Shown here: piece by piece, positions 53,629 through 64,000 of the stretch
How the letters are laid out: every line of letters starts with the position of its first letter
How positions within the stretch are numbered: the stretch's first letter is position 1
NCBI GenBank assembly: GCA_010093685.1
Contig: MU006223.1
Location: 263,769-327,768, forward strand
Origin: Ophiobolus disseminans
Taxonomy: Eukaryota; Ascomycota; Dothideomycetes; Pleosporales; Phaeosphaeriaceae
Length of the DNA: 64,000 nucleotides
Direction: 5' to 3'
Notes under the pieces: model-generated
What the model saw: the letters and a program-made list of their open reading frames with translations, nothing else
Told to the model about the DNA's origin: nothing
Database searches by the model: none
Made by a program: the position numbers and the translations under genes

Positions 53629-55258
53629 CTATGCCTTGCTGTAAATATCCGCATCAAAGTTCGTAGGGAACTGATCTCGTCCCTCCGCATCACTCCTCAC
53701 CCAAACGGCCACACTGGTGCCCGGGCACTTGAACAGGCCATACCCATCCTGATCAATCTCAACCTCACCCTCTTCCCAGCCCAGCACATCGGTCCACTTC
53801 TCGCCCGCATGCTCCTTACCGACCGCCATCTTGATCTCGCCAGGACCCTTGTTGCTCATTAGGCAAGCTAGACCGGCGGGCTTGTCCCATGTCGCGCGGC
53901 GCACGAAGCCGATGACGTTCGGGTCGTCCCAGTAGTCCTCCTGGTCGCCATATGCGTAGAGCTTGCGGGCAAGAATGAGGTCAGCGAGTTTGCCGCCGCA
54001 CGATGCGGGCGTCTCGTGGGGCTTTGTGAGGCCGTAGAGGTCGCCGTAGAACGGACATGGGTAGCCCTCCTTGCGCAGGAGGATCAAGCTGTAAGCGAGG
54101 GGTTGGAAGAAGCCCTCGATCTTGGTCTCCATAGTCTGGCCGGGTTGCGTGTCGTGGTTAGTCACGACTGTGACTGCGTTGACGGGCTCGGCCTGGACTA
54201 GCGAGCCGTCGAAGACTTTGCGCAGGTCGCCTTCTTCAGTTGTCGAGATAGATGCGAAGTTGTTGAGGAGTGGCGAGTCGTAGAGTGAGAACTTATGGTC
54301 GAGCTCATTGAGCCAGTCGATCATGATTTTGCGGTCGCCGGACCAGAATTCGCTGTTCTCGTTAACTTTATTACTTCATAAGGTGATTGGAAACACTTGC
54401 CCAACCATGAAGATGTCGTTTCCGCACTGTTCCCGGACGACGTCGATCCAGTCATTCGTGAAGCGTTCGCTGAAATGTTGCACGGCGTCAAGTCGGAATC
54501 CTTTCAGCCCCAACTCTTTTGTGATCCACACGCCCCAGTTCTTGACATCTTCCTGAACCTCTGGATGTCGGTAGTCGATATCGGCGAACATCATGTAGTC
54601 TGCGTTGCCACCCTCGTCATCGACAGAGTTACTCCAGCCTTTGTTGTCGCCAACGATCTTGTAGATAGCCTTCTTTTCGTTGGCCTGATTGTAGTCGGTT
54701 CCACTGAAATGCTCCCAGTGATACTTCATGGCTGAGTACTTGTCGCCACGGCCTGGGAAGTCAAAGCCCAACCATCCCTCAATCTCATACGGTTCTCCGA
54801 CCTCTTTGGTTCGGTCACTCGAGTCAACCTCGACAACTCGGCACTTCTCAGTCTTGTCGGCTCCAGCTTTGTGGTTCAGGACTGCGTCCCAGTATAAGCC
54901 CACTCCATGCTCTTTTGCGACCTTCGTCAACTCGAGGAGGTCCTCCTTGGATCCCCATTTGGTGGCACGACCGCCCTTCTGGTCAAACTCGCCGAGATCG
55001 TACAGGTCATAGATGTCGAAACCGACGCCCTCAGGGTTGGCAGCCTTGCAGCCTGGCGGGAGCCAGATGTTGGTGATGCCAATCGCTTTCAGTTTGGGCA
55101 ATTCCGCCGCAAGCCGCTTGTAATGCTTCTGGTCGGAAGGCACATTCCATTCATACCCTTGGAAAAGAGTGTTGTTCTCTGGGGTTGGTTTTCGGTCTGT
55201 TCCTGTTAGGCTGCAGTACAAAGTCAACATAGATGACGATCATACCTTTGGAGCCCAT
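53629..55258 (-). CDS. Intracellular GH13 alpha-amylase
   Basis: Three exons, 55258-55246, 55202-54401 and 54352-53629, total 1,539 nt (512 residues). The first exon is only 13 nt (MGSK-G). The second intron is GC-AG (see 54353-54400). No signal peptide, so the enzyme should stay in the cytoplasm, as in the fungal GH13_5 group related to bacterial liquefying amylases. Visible GH13 regions: VGLYWDAVLNHKAGAD (region I), KGFRLDAVQHF with the nucleophile Asp (II), FMVGEFWSGD with the acid/base Glu (III, assembled by splicing) and VTNHDTQPGQ with the stabilising Asp (IV). The substrate is probably alpha-glucans or maltodextrins, possibly in cell-wall alpha-glucan metabolism (inference). Confidence 0.93.
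54353..54400 (-). other. GC-AG intron of the amylase gene
   Basis: A 48-nt intron with donor GCAAGT (the consensus for GC donors), an internal TTAAC and acceptor AACAG. Only this boundary restores VG-EFWSGD and keeps frame; the GT two bases further in leads to a stop or a shifted frame. The acid/base Glu codon is the first full codon after the junction. Confidence 0.82.
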
Positions 55259-56283
55259 CGTGGTAGACTAAATATGTAAGTCTATACCTGATGTGGATGA
55301 AATGTTCAGGGGTATGCAAGTTTAAAGTGGCCAAAATTAAAGGAAGGTCAATTGCTGGAAGGGTGTTCTGTGAGTAGCAGGAAGAAAATTCTTCAGTACC
55401 TTGGTTCATATTTATGTCATGTTACACTCCTAGCTAGCGCGTGGAAGACCCTTGCGGTACACATGGCCGAGCAGGTTTGTACGACTGTCTTTCCTGCAGC
55501 ATATCGCGTTCCGCGTTTGAAGTGGGTTGTAACGGTCTGGACGCGGGTGAGCTAAATCTCACTCAACAATTTTGCGCCGTTGACGTCATCGGATAGCCGG
55601 CACCACTACCAACGGCCCTCGGTATTCGTTTCAGGATGTGGGTGCATTGGAAGTTCTGGGGGCGTGCGATAACAAAAAACATACCAGGATCAACCGAAAG
55701 AGCATCGACACCACGGTGCAAGGAGGTAGTTGTAACGTAGACTAGGCTCAATAGCGTTTGGTGCTACCAGACCTTCTGCTCAGCCTTTAGAAGCCAAACG
55801 AATAGGTACTTTCTATCTATTCGTATCGCCACTCCTTCCTATCTTGGTTGCTGCGGCCCCCATTGCGACGCGTTACCAGCCTGGCCGCTATGCCTATGAG
55901 GTTGACAAGACTGTGCCACCTTGAACCGATATCATTGGTGTCCTCGACATCCTAAATGCCTTGCTAAGTGAATGAAGATGTATGTGCTATTTTCTTGGCA
56001 CAGGAGTTGCCTTGCTAGGCGCCCGTCATTCATGTGAACCTTGGAAGTGCGAGGGTAGCTGGTGCTGGGTCTACGAAGGAGCTCGTATTTGATGATGCAC
56101 CGAGTACGCAGTCAACGTGCAACAAGTATACAATATACTCAATTATATATAGACCTGTCTACCTTTATATTCTTGTCAAATATTATAGCTCTTCTATAGT
56201 GCTGCGAGGACTTACAGGCTTTCTGTCAAGATTCTACCGAGATCTAGTCTGGAGGCAACCGATAGTGGTCTTAGTCCTGAAAT
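55259..56283. other. Intergenic region with a transposon footprint
   Basis: About 1 kb without a supported gene; contains the TIR-like sequence described at 56074. The 56120-56220 part is AT-rich compared with its surroundings. Confidence 0.4.
56074..56125 (+). repeat. Diverged Tc1-like terminal repeat remnant
   Basis: Preceded by TA (56072-56073), the sequence CGAAGGAGCTCGT matches the first 13 bases of the terminal repeat at 6560 exactly. A looser match follows, with CAGTCAACG at 56109-56117 against GAGTCAACG. No partner end was found within the following kilobase. Confidence 0.5.
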
Positions 56284-57692
56284 TCAGACAGTGTTCGGAC
56301 GCTCTACGTGTTGTGATATATCTTCCGAATGTAAGGAGACCCTGACCGGTCTCTCATAGGATTGTGCTACATCAGGCGAAGACGTCGGCTGCTCGGTCGT
56401 ACGGCTTGCTTCCGTAGCATAAACATTGGTGGTTAGGAATGTGGTGAGGAGTGAGAAGGGGTTGCGCCGCCTCTTCCTGTGCATTGCGGCTTCGTCTTCA
56501 GCCTCAGCCTTCCCGATATCGCCCGGGGGACCACTTTCCTTTGGGCGTTCTTTGTTGCTACAGAACATCGCGCGGAAGAAGCCATAAAGGGCGGATCCCT
56601 TAATGTGGCGTGTCCACACTTTGGCAGCGGATGGCATCGACGAGACGATCACCGATGCATCGGCTTCGACAATGCTAAGTAGTCAATCAGCGGATTGGAG
56701 CGCCAAGGATGACGTATTGTCTTACGCGCATAGAAGAGCTATGATACCTTTTCGCAGCCCACCTCCGCTTCGAAATAGCACAACTCGATAGTATAGCGCA
56801 ACGGTACCAGTAATAATAGCTCTGCTCGTCTCAGCAACAGTCTCGCAGCAAGGAGCCACGCTACTTACAGCACCCCCGTCAAAAATATACTGAGAACGCC
56901 TGCCTTTTTCTTCCGCGAGAGGTTCAACTTGAGAATAATCGGTATTGACATAGCCAAGACAAGTATGTCGACGGCCAGACTGAATCCAGTAGTAAGAAGA
57001 ATAGAAAATCGCATCGATGTCGCATAGTGTCCGCGTTCTCGCCACGGATGCCCAGGAAGTGGTACACAAACTACCAACACCTCTATAGCTAGCAGAAGGA
57101 TTGAGCAGCTTAATACACCAGCGGCGTAGATTTGGTACCGGACGCGATCATAATGTCCAAAGATGCGATGGTAGAGCAATAAGACGCAACATTTTCCTAA
57201 GAATAGTGCCGTGTTTGTCATGACGACTACAGCTACACTCAGCTAGATAAGCGCAATGTTAATCGAAGAGACGAGTTGGGGATGTGGACGGGCGACTTAC
57301 CCTTCTTTGCCACTCGCTCATGTACAAACCGAGAGAGATATTCCACAGTGGCTTCCCAACTGCGCTTGTGTGGGGTATGAGCATTGCTTTTGCAGCGGCG
57401 GTAAAGAGTAATGTTGCGACGGCACACCCTGACTGCGTCAATCACGCTCCAAATGGAAGGTGAAAGAGACCAAGTACGCACAATCACCAGCTTTCCCACT
57501 CTCGCGGTCTCCCCAGCTCACCCAGACTCGAAGAGACACAAATGTCGTTGTGAGCACGAACATAGCCACCATGATCCCGATGACCATGTTAAGCATGTCT
57601 GAGCGCTGGGATAAATTAGATATGATACCATCTGGTGGGTCGGTCAAAGCGATGCTCCAGGGATCTGCTGTGCCCTGCGTGGGTTGAGCCAT
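56284..57692 (-). CDS. Seven-helix membrane protein, fungal rhodopsin-domain (PTH11-like) family
   Basis: Five exons, 57692-57482, 57428-57301, 57242-56869, 56821-56726 and 56674-56284, total 1,200 nt (399 residues). Each join restores frame and a helix, for example GD-W-CAVATLLF and LLCA-IVEADASVIV. Seven hydrophobic helices can be placed: MVIGIMVAMFVLTTTFVSL, CAVATLLFTAAAKAML, then one around TNTALFLGKCCVLLLYH, SCSILLLAIEVLVVCVPL, a fifth around FSLAVDILVLAMSIPIIL, SIFLTGVLLAIITGTVALYY and the VEADASVIVSSMP helix. A charged Ser-rich tail follows. The family includes PTH11-like receptor candidates in the plasma membrane; ligand unknown. An in-frame ATG at 57788 could add 32 residues. Confidence 0.82.
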
Positions 57693-58363
57693 GTCGGCGA
57701 GTTGAGAAGGAGGCGAAATGTTACGTGGAAACCATGAGAATGCGGTCGTAGGAGATAACACACAACTGGCGGAGAGTAACAATCTCATATACTAGGCAGA
57801 GGGGCGGTGTAACCATAAGCATACATGCGCTGACAGGCACCAACAACCTGTGAACGGAAGAAGCAGATGCCGCATCAGGCCGGCCGTACGGTATCAACGT
57901 CTGCTTTTTCAAGTCTTGTTCTACCTCAGGGCTCTGTGACAACAAATTGACTTATACAAAGCTACGCTCTGATGGTAGCCGTAGTGATGTGGGTGCGTAT
58001 AGCCTGCACGAAACTCATGCGAAGCAACAGCTGAGATACCTCTGCGGTTTTGAAAATTATTCATGAAATGTCCAATGTAACAACCCGTGCTTCGACGGTC
58101 TTGGTGACATCGTGATGGCTCAGCGAGGTCATGATCGCGAATCTGATGTAGCGGCATCAATGTGGGGAAGTTCCCCGGGCAAAACTCCGAACGGAAGGCA
58201 AGCTAAATGCTGCTGCATTTGGTAACATATGAAAGGTGTGATTGTCTGCGCGTGAAAGAGTGAAGATGTGGAGCACGGAGGTGTGCGGGGAAGATTCCTC
58301 AGGATTGGAGGGAGCTTGGACCGCCAACACCAAGAAATTATTCGACTCCGACGTGCCACTCCA
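57693..58363. other. Divergent intergenic region, nothing identified
   Basis: About 670 bases between the seven-helix gene (minus) and the methyltransferase gene (plus); must hold both promoters. No repeats recognised. Confidence 0.4.
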
Positions 58364-60171
58364 ATGTCGCTCTACTACGAGGCAGCCGCCATTCTTGCGA
58401 ACACCGAAAACACTGGCGGATCACTCAAGTCGCGTTTATTCACGAAAAAGGACCTGAAGAGCACGCCTGGCCAGATCTTCGCGCTCATTGCTGAGGCCTC
58501 CAAATGGTCCATCGTGCTCAAAGATGTGATTGAGAAAGGCGGCCTCTTAGCTGAGGAGAGAAAGGTATGACATAGACGCATTGATATCTCGACTGTAATC
58601 TTGGATCCTCCCATGGTTGTATAGTGACAAGCAAAACATCCGCTAACATAATCGCACGACAGCTCACACCTATCCTCGCCCTCCTTCTCTCCCACGACCT
58701 CCTCATCGCCAAAAGTGGCGTCGCCGCACCCGCCACTCATGTTCTCAAACTCGCAATAACCAGACACAAGGCAAGATTGAGTGCCGAGTTCACCAAAGCA
58801 CGAATACGATATGGCCATGCTACCTTGGCTGCATTCAAGGAAGCTGTCAGCAACGGCGAGCTTGAAGAAGATGAAAATGATGTGAAGAAGGCCAATAGAC
58901 ATCCTCGATGGGTTCGAGTGAACACCATCAAGACGACACTGGATAGTCAGCTAAAAACTACCTTTGCCGGATTCGAAAAAGCCGACAGTCTGGCAGATGT
59001 TCTGTCAGCGCGTGGCACGTCGAAGATCTACTTTCAAGATCCGAACATCCCAAATCTTCTTGCCTTGCCGTCGAGAATCAACTTAAGCCGATCTTCCGCG
59101 TACATAGATGGACAGATCATCTTCCAAGACAAGGCATCATGCTTTCCTGCATGCTTGCTCGACCTCTCGTCTACAGACGGGAATGTCATCGATGGCTGTG
59201 CAGCTCCAGGAAATAAGACAACACATCTGGCTGCAATTTTGTCAGATCAAGTGGGCGAAGACCAAAAGGTATTCGCTTTCGAGAGGGATAAGGTCAGGAC
59301 AGTAACTTTACGTAAAATGGTTAAGCTTGCCGCCGCGGACAGCATCGTCTCGATCAAGGGAGACAGCGATTTCCTGGCGGCCAAGCCTTACTCCGATGAG
59401 TTCGCCAAGATTGGTGCCATACTACTCGATCCTAGCTGCTCTGGCAGTGGAATAGTTGGTCGGGACGACGGAATCCGGATATATCTGCCCATTTCGAAAC
59501 CGGGAGCTTCGAACGTGCAATCCAGCGGCAAAAACAAGAAACGCAAGCGAGGCGACGAGACGGTCAAAGCACCCGAGCCTGAGACACTCGACTTGGACCT
59601 GCACGACTCGACACCCGAAGAGACTCCAGTTGTAGACAAGCTCGCCGAACGTCTCACCACATTGTCAAATTTCCAGCTACACATCTTGACCCACGCCATG
59701 CGGTTTCCGTCTGCACAAAAGATCACATACTCAACCTGTTCAATCCACTTCGAGGAGAATGAAGGTGTTGTATTTCAGGCGTTGGCTTCTTCAATTGCAA
59801 AGCAGCGAGGATGGAAAATTTTGACGAGGCAACATCAAGTAGAAGGCATGAGGTTATGGAACAGACGGGGAGTGTGGGAAGATGACAAGATCAGCACCAC
59901 TATTGACGAAGAACAAAAAGAAGAGGTGGTCGATGCATGCATTCGATGCCACAAAGGAACAGACGAGGGTACGATGGGCTTCTTCGTCGCAGCTTTTGTT
60001 CGTGAGGCGGTTGAAGAACCAGTGAAGGTTGCAGAGGGAGCTGCTGATCACGAGGAGGGGGGTGGTTTTGGTCATGATGATGAGAACAACGCTGCGGACA
60101 AGGCACAGACGAAGGCGGCAGTATCCAAGAACAGCAAGAAGAAGAAGAAGCAGAAGACTGTGGCTGGTTGA
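58364..60171 (+). CDS. RCM1: NSUN5/Rcm1-type 25S rRNA cytosine-C5 methyltransferase
   Basis: Two exons, 58364-58564 and 58663-60171, with a 98-nt intron (donor GTATGA, acceptor GACAG), total 569 residues; the junction ERK-LTPILALLL is the expected family sequence. The family methylates a cytosine in the large-subunit rRNA in the nucleolus, using S-adenosylmethionine. Motifs: RVNTIK, DGCAAPGNKTTHLAA (SAM site, near 244), LLDPSCSGSG (near 323) and TYSTCSIHFEENE with the second Cys (near 424). An acidic insert after DPSCSGSG and a Lys-rich tail (NSKKKKKQK), probably nuclear/nucleolar targeting, are additions. Length is normal for fungal members. Confidence 0.95.
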
Positions 60172-60457
60172 ACAGAGTCATGCGATGTAGTGCTGATTAA
60201 GCAGGTGCGAACGAAGCCTGCAGGAAGGTACAAGTTACCTCAATGTTTCCGGAATGAGCGACACAATAGCATTGCCCACATGCAGCGCCTCTTGTCGCTG
60301 TTGCCTCAACCTTGATCGCCGCTATCCGATCGACAGAGTGCACCGTAATACGACGGAGACAACCTATCACACTTGAACTTGCACCGTCTTTCACCTCAAC
60401 CACTTCTGCACTTCAATTTTGTGACACCTGCTCACCCACACACTAGCTCGACTCGCC
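60172..60457. other. Short intergenic region, nothing identified
   Basis: 286 bases between same-strand genes; no element recognised. Confidence 0.35.
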
Positions 60458-62969
60458 ATGCTTCCGGATACACCCCGGGCCGTCGACCTCTCCAGACCGC
60501 GACTCAAGCAGTTGACGAAATGGATACGCGATGATCTTGATCTGCTAGTGGCACGGCAAGGCCCGAACGCGCTACATCCTGACGACGTTCTCACCTTGCA
60601 CGACACGTTTGTAGAGCTACGCTACAACACTGATATCACAGTACTGGACCTACGCGCAACGGGCATACACCGCGCTATTCAAGACATTGCTGGCGTCGCG
60701 ACGCGCTGGCCTGGCCGTCTGTGCGACGACTGCGACAAGATCATTGCTTTGTGGACAGAGAGGTTTGGCTTGTTGAGTGCGCTTCATCCTTTCTTGTTTG
60801 GCAGAGGTGGCAGGCTCGAAGGCATTGCTAGCGCTACAGAGTACTCACGAGAGGTAGCCCAGACTCATCCCAAACTTTATAATTCTGCTAATGCTACTCT
60901 TAGGCACTTTTGAAACGTTGGTCAGAGACCTGCCCTGAAAAGCTGCGCTCGAAAGTATCCCACAGACTGGGCGATCTTGGCTTCAAAGCTGGGGAGTAAG
61001 TATAGAACCTGTGCTTCTTGGCTTTCTTGCTGATCAGTGTAACACAGCTGGTGGATTAACACATTCTTCGCACACCATGCAGGCATTATTGGGATCGAGG
61101 CCGTCGAAGGTGGGACCACATTCGACAAATACGGGGCATATGCTGTGGTCCTGAAGGACACTGGCGAAGTCGATGCCATTTCAGAGGATTGTTTTACATA
61201 CCGAGTCCCTCAACACGACAAAGGCAAGTTTCGGCTCACCGCCGCCACACCAGGAAGTCGAGATCCCATACGAGTGCTGCGCAGTCACAGTATCAACAGC
61301 ATCTGGGGCCCAAAGGCTGGCGTGCGATACGAGGGCTTGTAAGCACAGCAATCATCCTGGAATGCTTCTGCTGACGAAAACCAGATATGGGGTCAAGGGC
61401 TGGTCGATTCGTCAAGCCAAATCAGCCGATATGGCTGGAGGCGAATGGAAAGCAGGCGATATAGTTTTCGAAGTCCGATTCGAACGCAAAGATCCGGTAT
61501 CTATGGAAGAAGTTTCCAAGCGTCCAACCTGCACGGAGGTAGACGACTACTCAGAGTACAAACGGTTGCGCAAGATACATCGTGAGGGGAAACGACACGC
61601 TCATAGTGGAGGCAACAGTTCTATCGAGTTGGAGCTACAGCAGGCAACCAAAGCCGCACCTCCGATAATGCCGCTTGTACCAGTGCCAACAGGAAGCGCA
61701 CTCAAGACGCGCGGAATATCCCCAAGCGCCCCGCGCAAGTCCTTGTTTATGGACCTTGATTTCAATTCGGCCGAAGACCAAGCGCGCGAAGCCCTTGATG
61801 TCGTTTCTCCCATGACCGTTTCGGACACAGACCACTTGTTCCTGTCGCCGAGCAAGAGAAATGCATTCGGTTTCCCAGTGCGCGGTAGTCTTCGCCATCT
61901 CAACGCGGACAGTCCGCTCAGCGGCTCACAGCACCACAGTCCTGCCACGACCTCCAAGGCCAGCAGCGAATACACAGCCACTAGTGCCCGATCTAATATC
62001 CGCGAAGTAGCACCCTGGATCGACTTCGACGCCGGCCTCACTCTGCCATCGGCCCCTGATGCTCAGTCAGTCATTCACAGGAGAGTCAGTTCCCAGACAT
62101 CGAAAGCCAGCACCGCGAAACAGAAGAAGAGGAAGGACACGGCGAGTATACACAGCACACTACATCACCAAGACGATGCATCGAACTCGTCCCGCCGCGA
62201 CAGCCATAATAGCCGCAACAGCCACAAGAGCAACAAGAGCAACAAGAGCAAGGACACGGTTTCATCCAATAGTCCAAAGAACATGTCCAGACTCAAAGAC
62301 GCATCCCGCAAGTCCATCTTTGTACGCACCCGCAACCCCATGGCCAAACTCTTTGACGGCCCCGCGTCAATAACAGAAGATGGAGGCGACTATTTCGGCG
62401 CAGCAGTATACTCCCCCACACCCTCACCCAAAACAACACCAACATCGAAAACCGACAAGCAGCGCCAAAGTTCGTCCGACCACCTACCTCGTGTCCACAG
62501 CCCCATACCCATCCGCCCGTTCAGTCCAGATAATCCATTTTACAGAACTCGACGGGGCGCGATATACAGCGAACAGGACGAGCACCACTTTGCATTCCCA
62601 GTTATCCCCGGCGCTCTCATAACCAGCACCGCATCTCTTGCGCTGCCCAATGATGATCCGTTCGTCGAACCTCCTGTGTCGCGAAGCGTGCCGCTTTCTA
62701 TACCGATGTCACTCAAAAGATTCATCTCGAGGCCCTTGCCTCCTACACCGCTCGGGGACGGGGATACGACGCCCATGTTACCTACAATTGAGCGCGATGG
62801 CGCCGAAGTGGGTAGGAACAGGGGCGCGGCGGAGTTATTGAGGAGTATGGGCGAGGGGAAAGGCGTGGAGAGGATTGTGTTTCGAAATCCGTTCAGTACG
62901 TTTGGATCTCCGGGCGTGAAGAAGAAAGGGGCGAAGAGTGAGGGTGTGTTGGGGGATGGTCGGTGTTGA
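60458..62969 (+). CDS. Conserved-looking unknown protein with long Ser-rich tail
   Basis: Four exons, 60458-60853, 60904-60995, 61048-61338 and 61385-62969, with introns of 46-52 nt, total 2,364 nt (787 residues). Residues 1-310 look folded: MLPDTPRAVDLSRPRLKQL, an alpha-helical block, then WWINTFFAHHAGIIGIEAVE, CFTYRVPQHD and YGVKGWSIRQAKSADMAGGE. The rest is disordered, Ser/His/Asn-rich, with an SNKSNKSK run and many S/TP sites suggesting phosphorylation. No signal peptide or membrane helix. The gene order beside the rRNA methyltransferase looks like core genome, but I do not recognise the family. Confidence 0.72.
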
Positions 62970-63759
62970 GGATGGGGTGGGATGTTACGGGCTGGAGTTT
63001 GGCATTTTGGTATCAATGCAGAAGTATTTATTTCCGTCTTATGCGCGCTCTACATCACTGACTTCAGAATGGGATATTTAACACCTTCCACGTGCACTAT
63101 AATGTTCCCGGCTGTGGCCATCGCAGCGCTTCCGGTCAACAAGGCCGCCCGTTAAGCGCAGCATATGGGATCCTAGAGGGTTTCAGGTGGTGGTCGGAGG
63201 ACGTGGGCTATATGATAGGGTGTAGAGTCACTCCTAGGTATTACATAGCAAGGTGTCATAGCGCGCGATAGTGCTTTAGACATGTTTAGGATACTACCAC
63301 AAAATAGATAAAGTCACGATAAAGACTCTCCTAATGGCTACTTAATCTGCATATATGTGACACATTCCAAGTGCGGGTATTTGATGTGAAGTTCAATGAC
63401 GTCAATGTGGTACGTTGCATGTGCGGGTGAAGGGCGAAGCGACTAAGCGGTGCAAAGCGCGACCCTTACCCTCTCACAGTGAAGCACCCTAAACATATTG
63501 CGTCATAACTTTCGAATACTTGCGCAATTTGACGCTCCGTGAGTCACTCAACAGTTTTTCTCTTGGCCAATAGCAAGAAGTTGTTCCGTTTGTTCTACGC
63601 ACGTAACCGGCGCTGCAAGGCGCACGGGACTGACAGCTACCTTCCCAGCTCCCGGATGAGTCAGCCGCTAGCGAAAGCCGTTCGCATACAAATACCCCTC
63701 GCCGCCTACCTCCCCTCTTTCCTACCTCCCCACGGTTAGTCGCAGGAGTTTATACCTGC
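62970..63759. other. Intergenic region, nothing identified
   Basis: About 790 bases; includes CCTAGGTATTA near 63235, one mismatch region from the TACCTAGGTA palindrome, and no supported gene. Confidence 0.4.
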
Positions 63760-64000
63760 CTTCAGGAGTCTATGCCTCAAGCACCACCGAGCAGTACACT
63801 TGTCGGTCTTGTATCTGCAGCTTATCAGTCCTGTATCTGGAGTGCTGTCGGTCCCGTATCTGCAGTTTGTCGATCCCGTCTACGGTTTGTCTAGCCTTGT
63901 GCTAGCGGCTTCTTGGACTTGTATTCGCGGGTTGTCAGTCTTGTATCCGCGGCTTCAGTCTTGTATCCGCGGCTTCAGTCTTGTATCCGCGGCTTCAGTC
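63760..64000 (+). repeat. Minisatellite reaching the window edge
   Basis: The last 70 bases contain three exact 20-bp units (GTCTTGTATCCGCGGCTTCA). Upstream to about 63815 are degenerate units of similar size sharing (G/C)(A/G)GTC(T/C)(T/C)GTATC(T/C)G(C/G). The array continues beyond base 64000. Confidence 0.85.

Noticed and set aside
63760..64000. CRISPR array or telomere repeat
   Set aside because: Units are contiguous without unique spacers and do not match the TTAGGG telomere unit.

Overview
This window is eukaryotic and looks like a filamentous ascomycete (Pezizomycotina, probably Dothideomycetes by inference). Genes carry short GT-AG introns of about 43-118 nt, lie on both strands with small gaps, and include fungal-only families: a HET-domain protein, a PTH11-like seven-helix protein, a chitin-binding cell-wall protein, a D-arabinono-lactone oxidase and a DUF8021-like secreted protein. 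I saw no operons, CRISPR arrays, rRNA or tRNA genes.

Layout. 0-6 kb: the 3' end of an MFS transporter, an atypical short-chain dehydrogenase, an unknown protein, a small secreted protein and an isochorismatase-like hydrolase. 6-35 kb is an accessory, fast-decaying stretch: a dead Tc1-like transposon with perfect terminal repeats and TA duplications; two tandem paralogues of an unrecognised family, each broken near its N terminus; two solo LTRs with perfect 5-bp target duplications; three low-complexity proteins that share a C-terminal domain I do not recognise (one of them a pseudogene); an RNase H-like fragment beside a local tandem duplication; and an intact HET gene next to a HET pseudogene whose three nonsense codons are all of the CpA-to-TpA type expected from repeat-induced point mutation (RIP). 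An apparently intact ALO gene and a small RING-like gene lie inside this stretch.

35.5-41.4 kb is, by splicing logic, a single 1,850-residue secreted protein: three hevein-type chitin-binding modules, a long Ser-rich stalk, a DUF7029/DUF7223-like region, a duplicated Cys-containing module and a PAN/apple-like C terminus. 41.5-63 kb reads as conserved core genome: a HODM alpha-like membrane protein, an App1-type phosphatidate phosphatase, a VHS/GAT trafficking protein, an OSGIN-like flavoprotein, the mitochondrial phosphate carrier, an intracellular alpha-amylase with a GC-AG intron at its catalytic Glu, a seven-helix receptor-like protein, an NSUN5/Rcm1 rRNA methyltransferase and a conserved unknown protein. 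The window ends in a minisatellite.

Exon structures were built by hand from splice signals. In each multi-exon model the summed exon length is a multiple of three. Family names are from motif recognition, with no database search.
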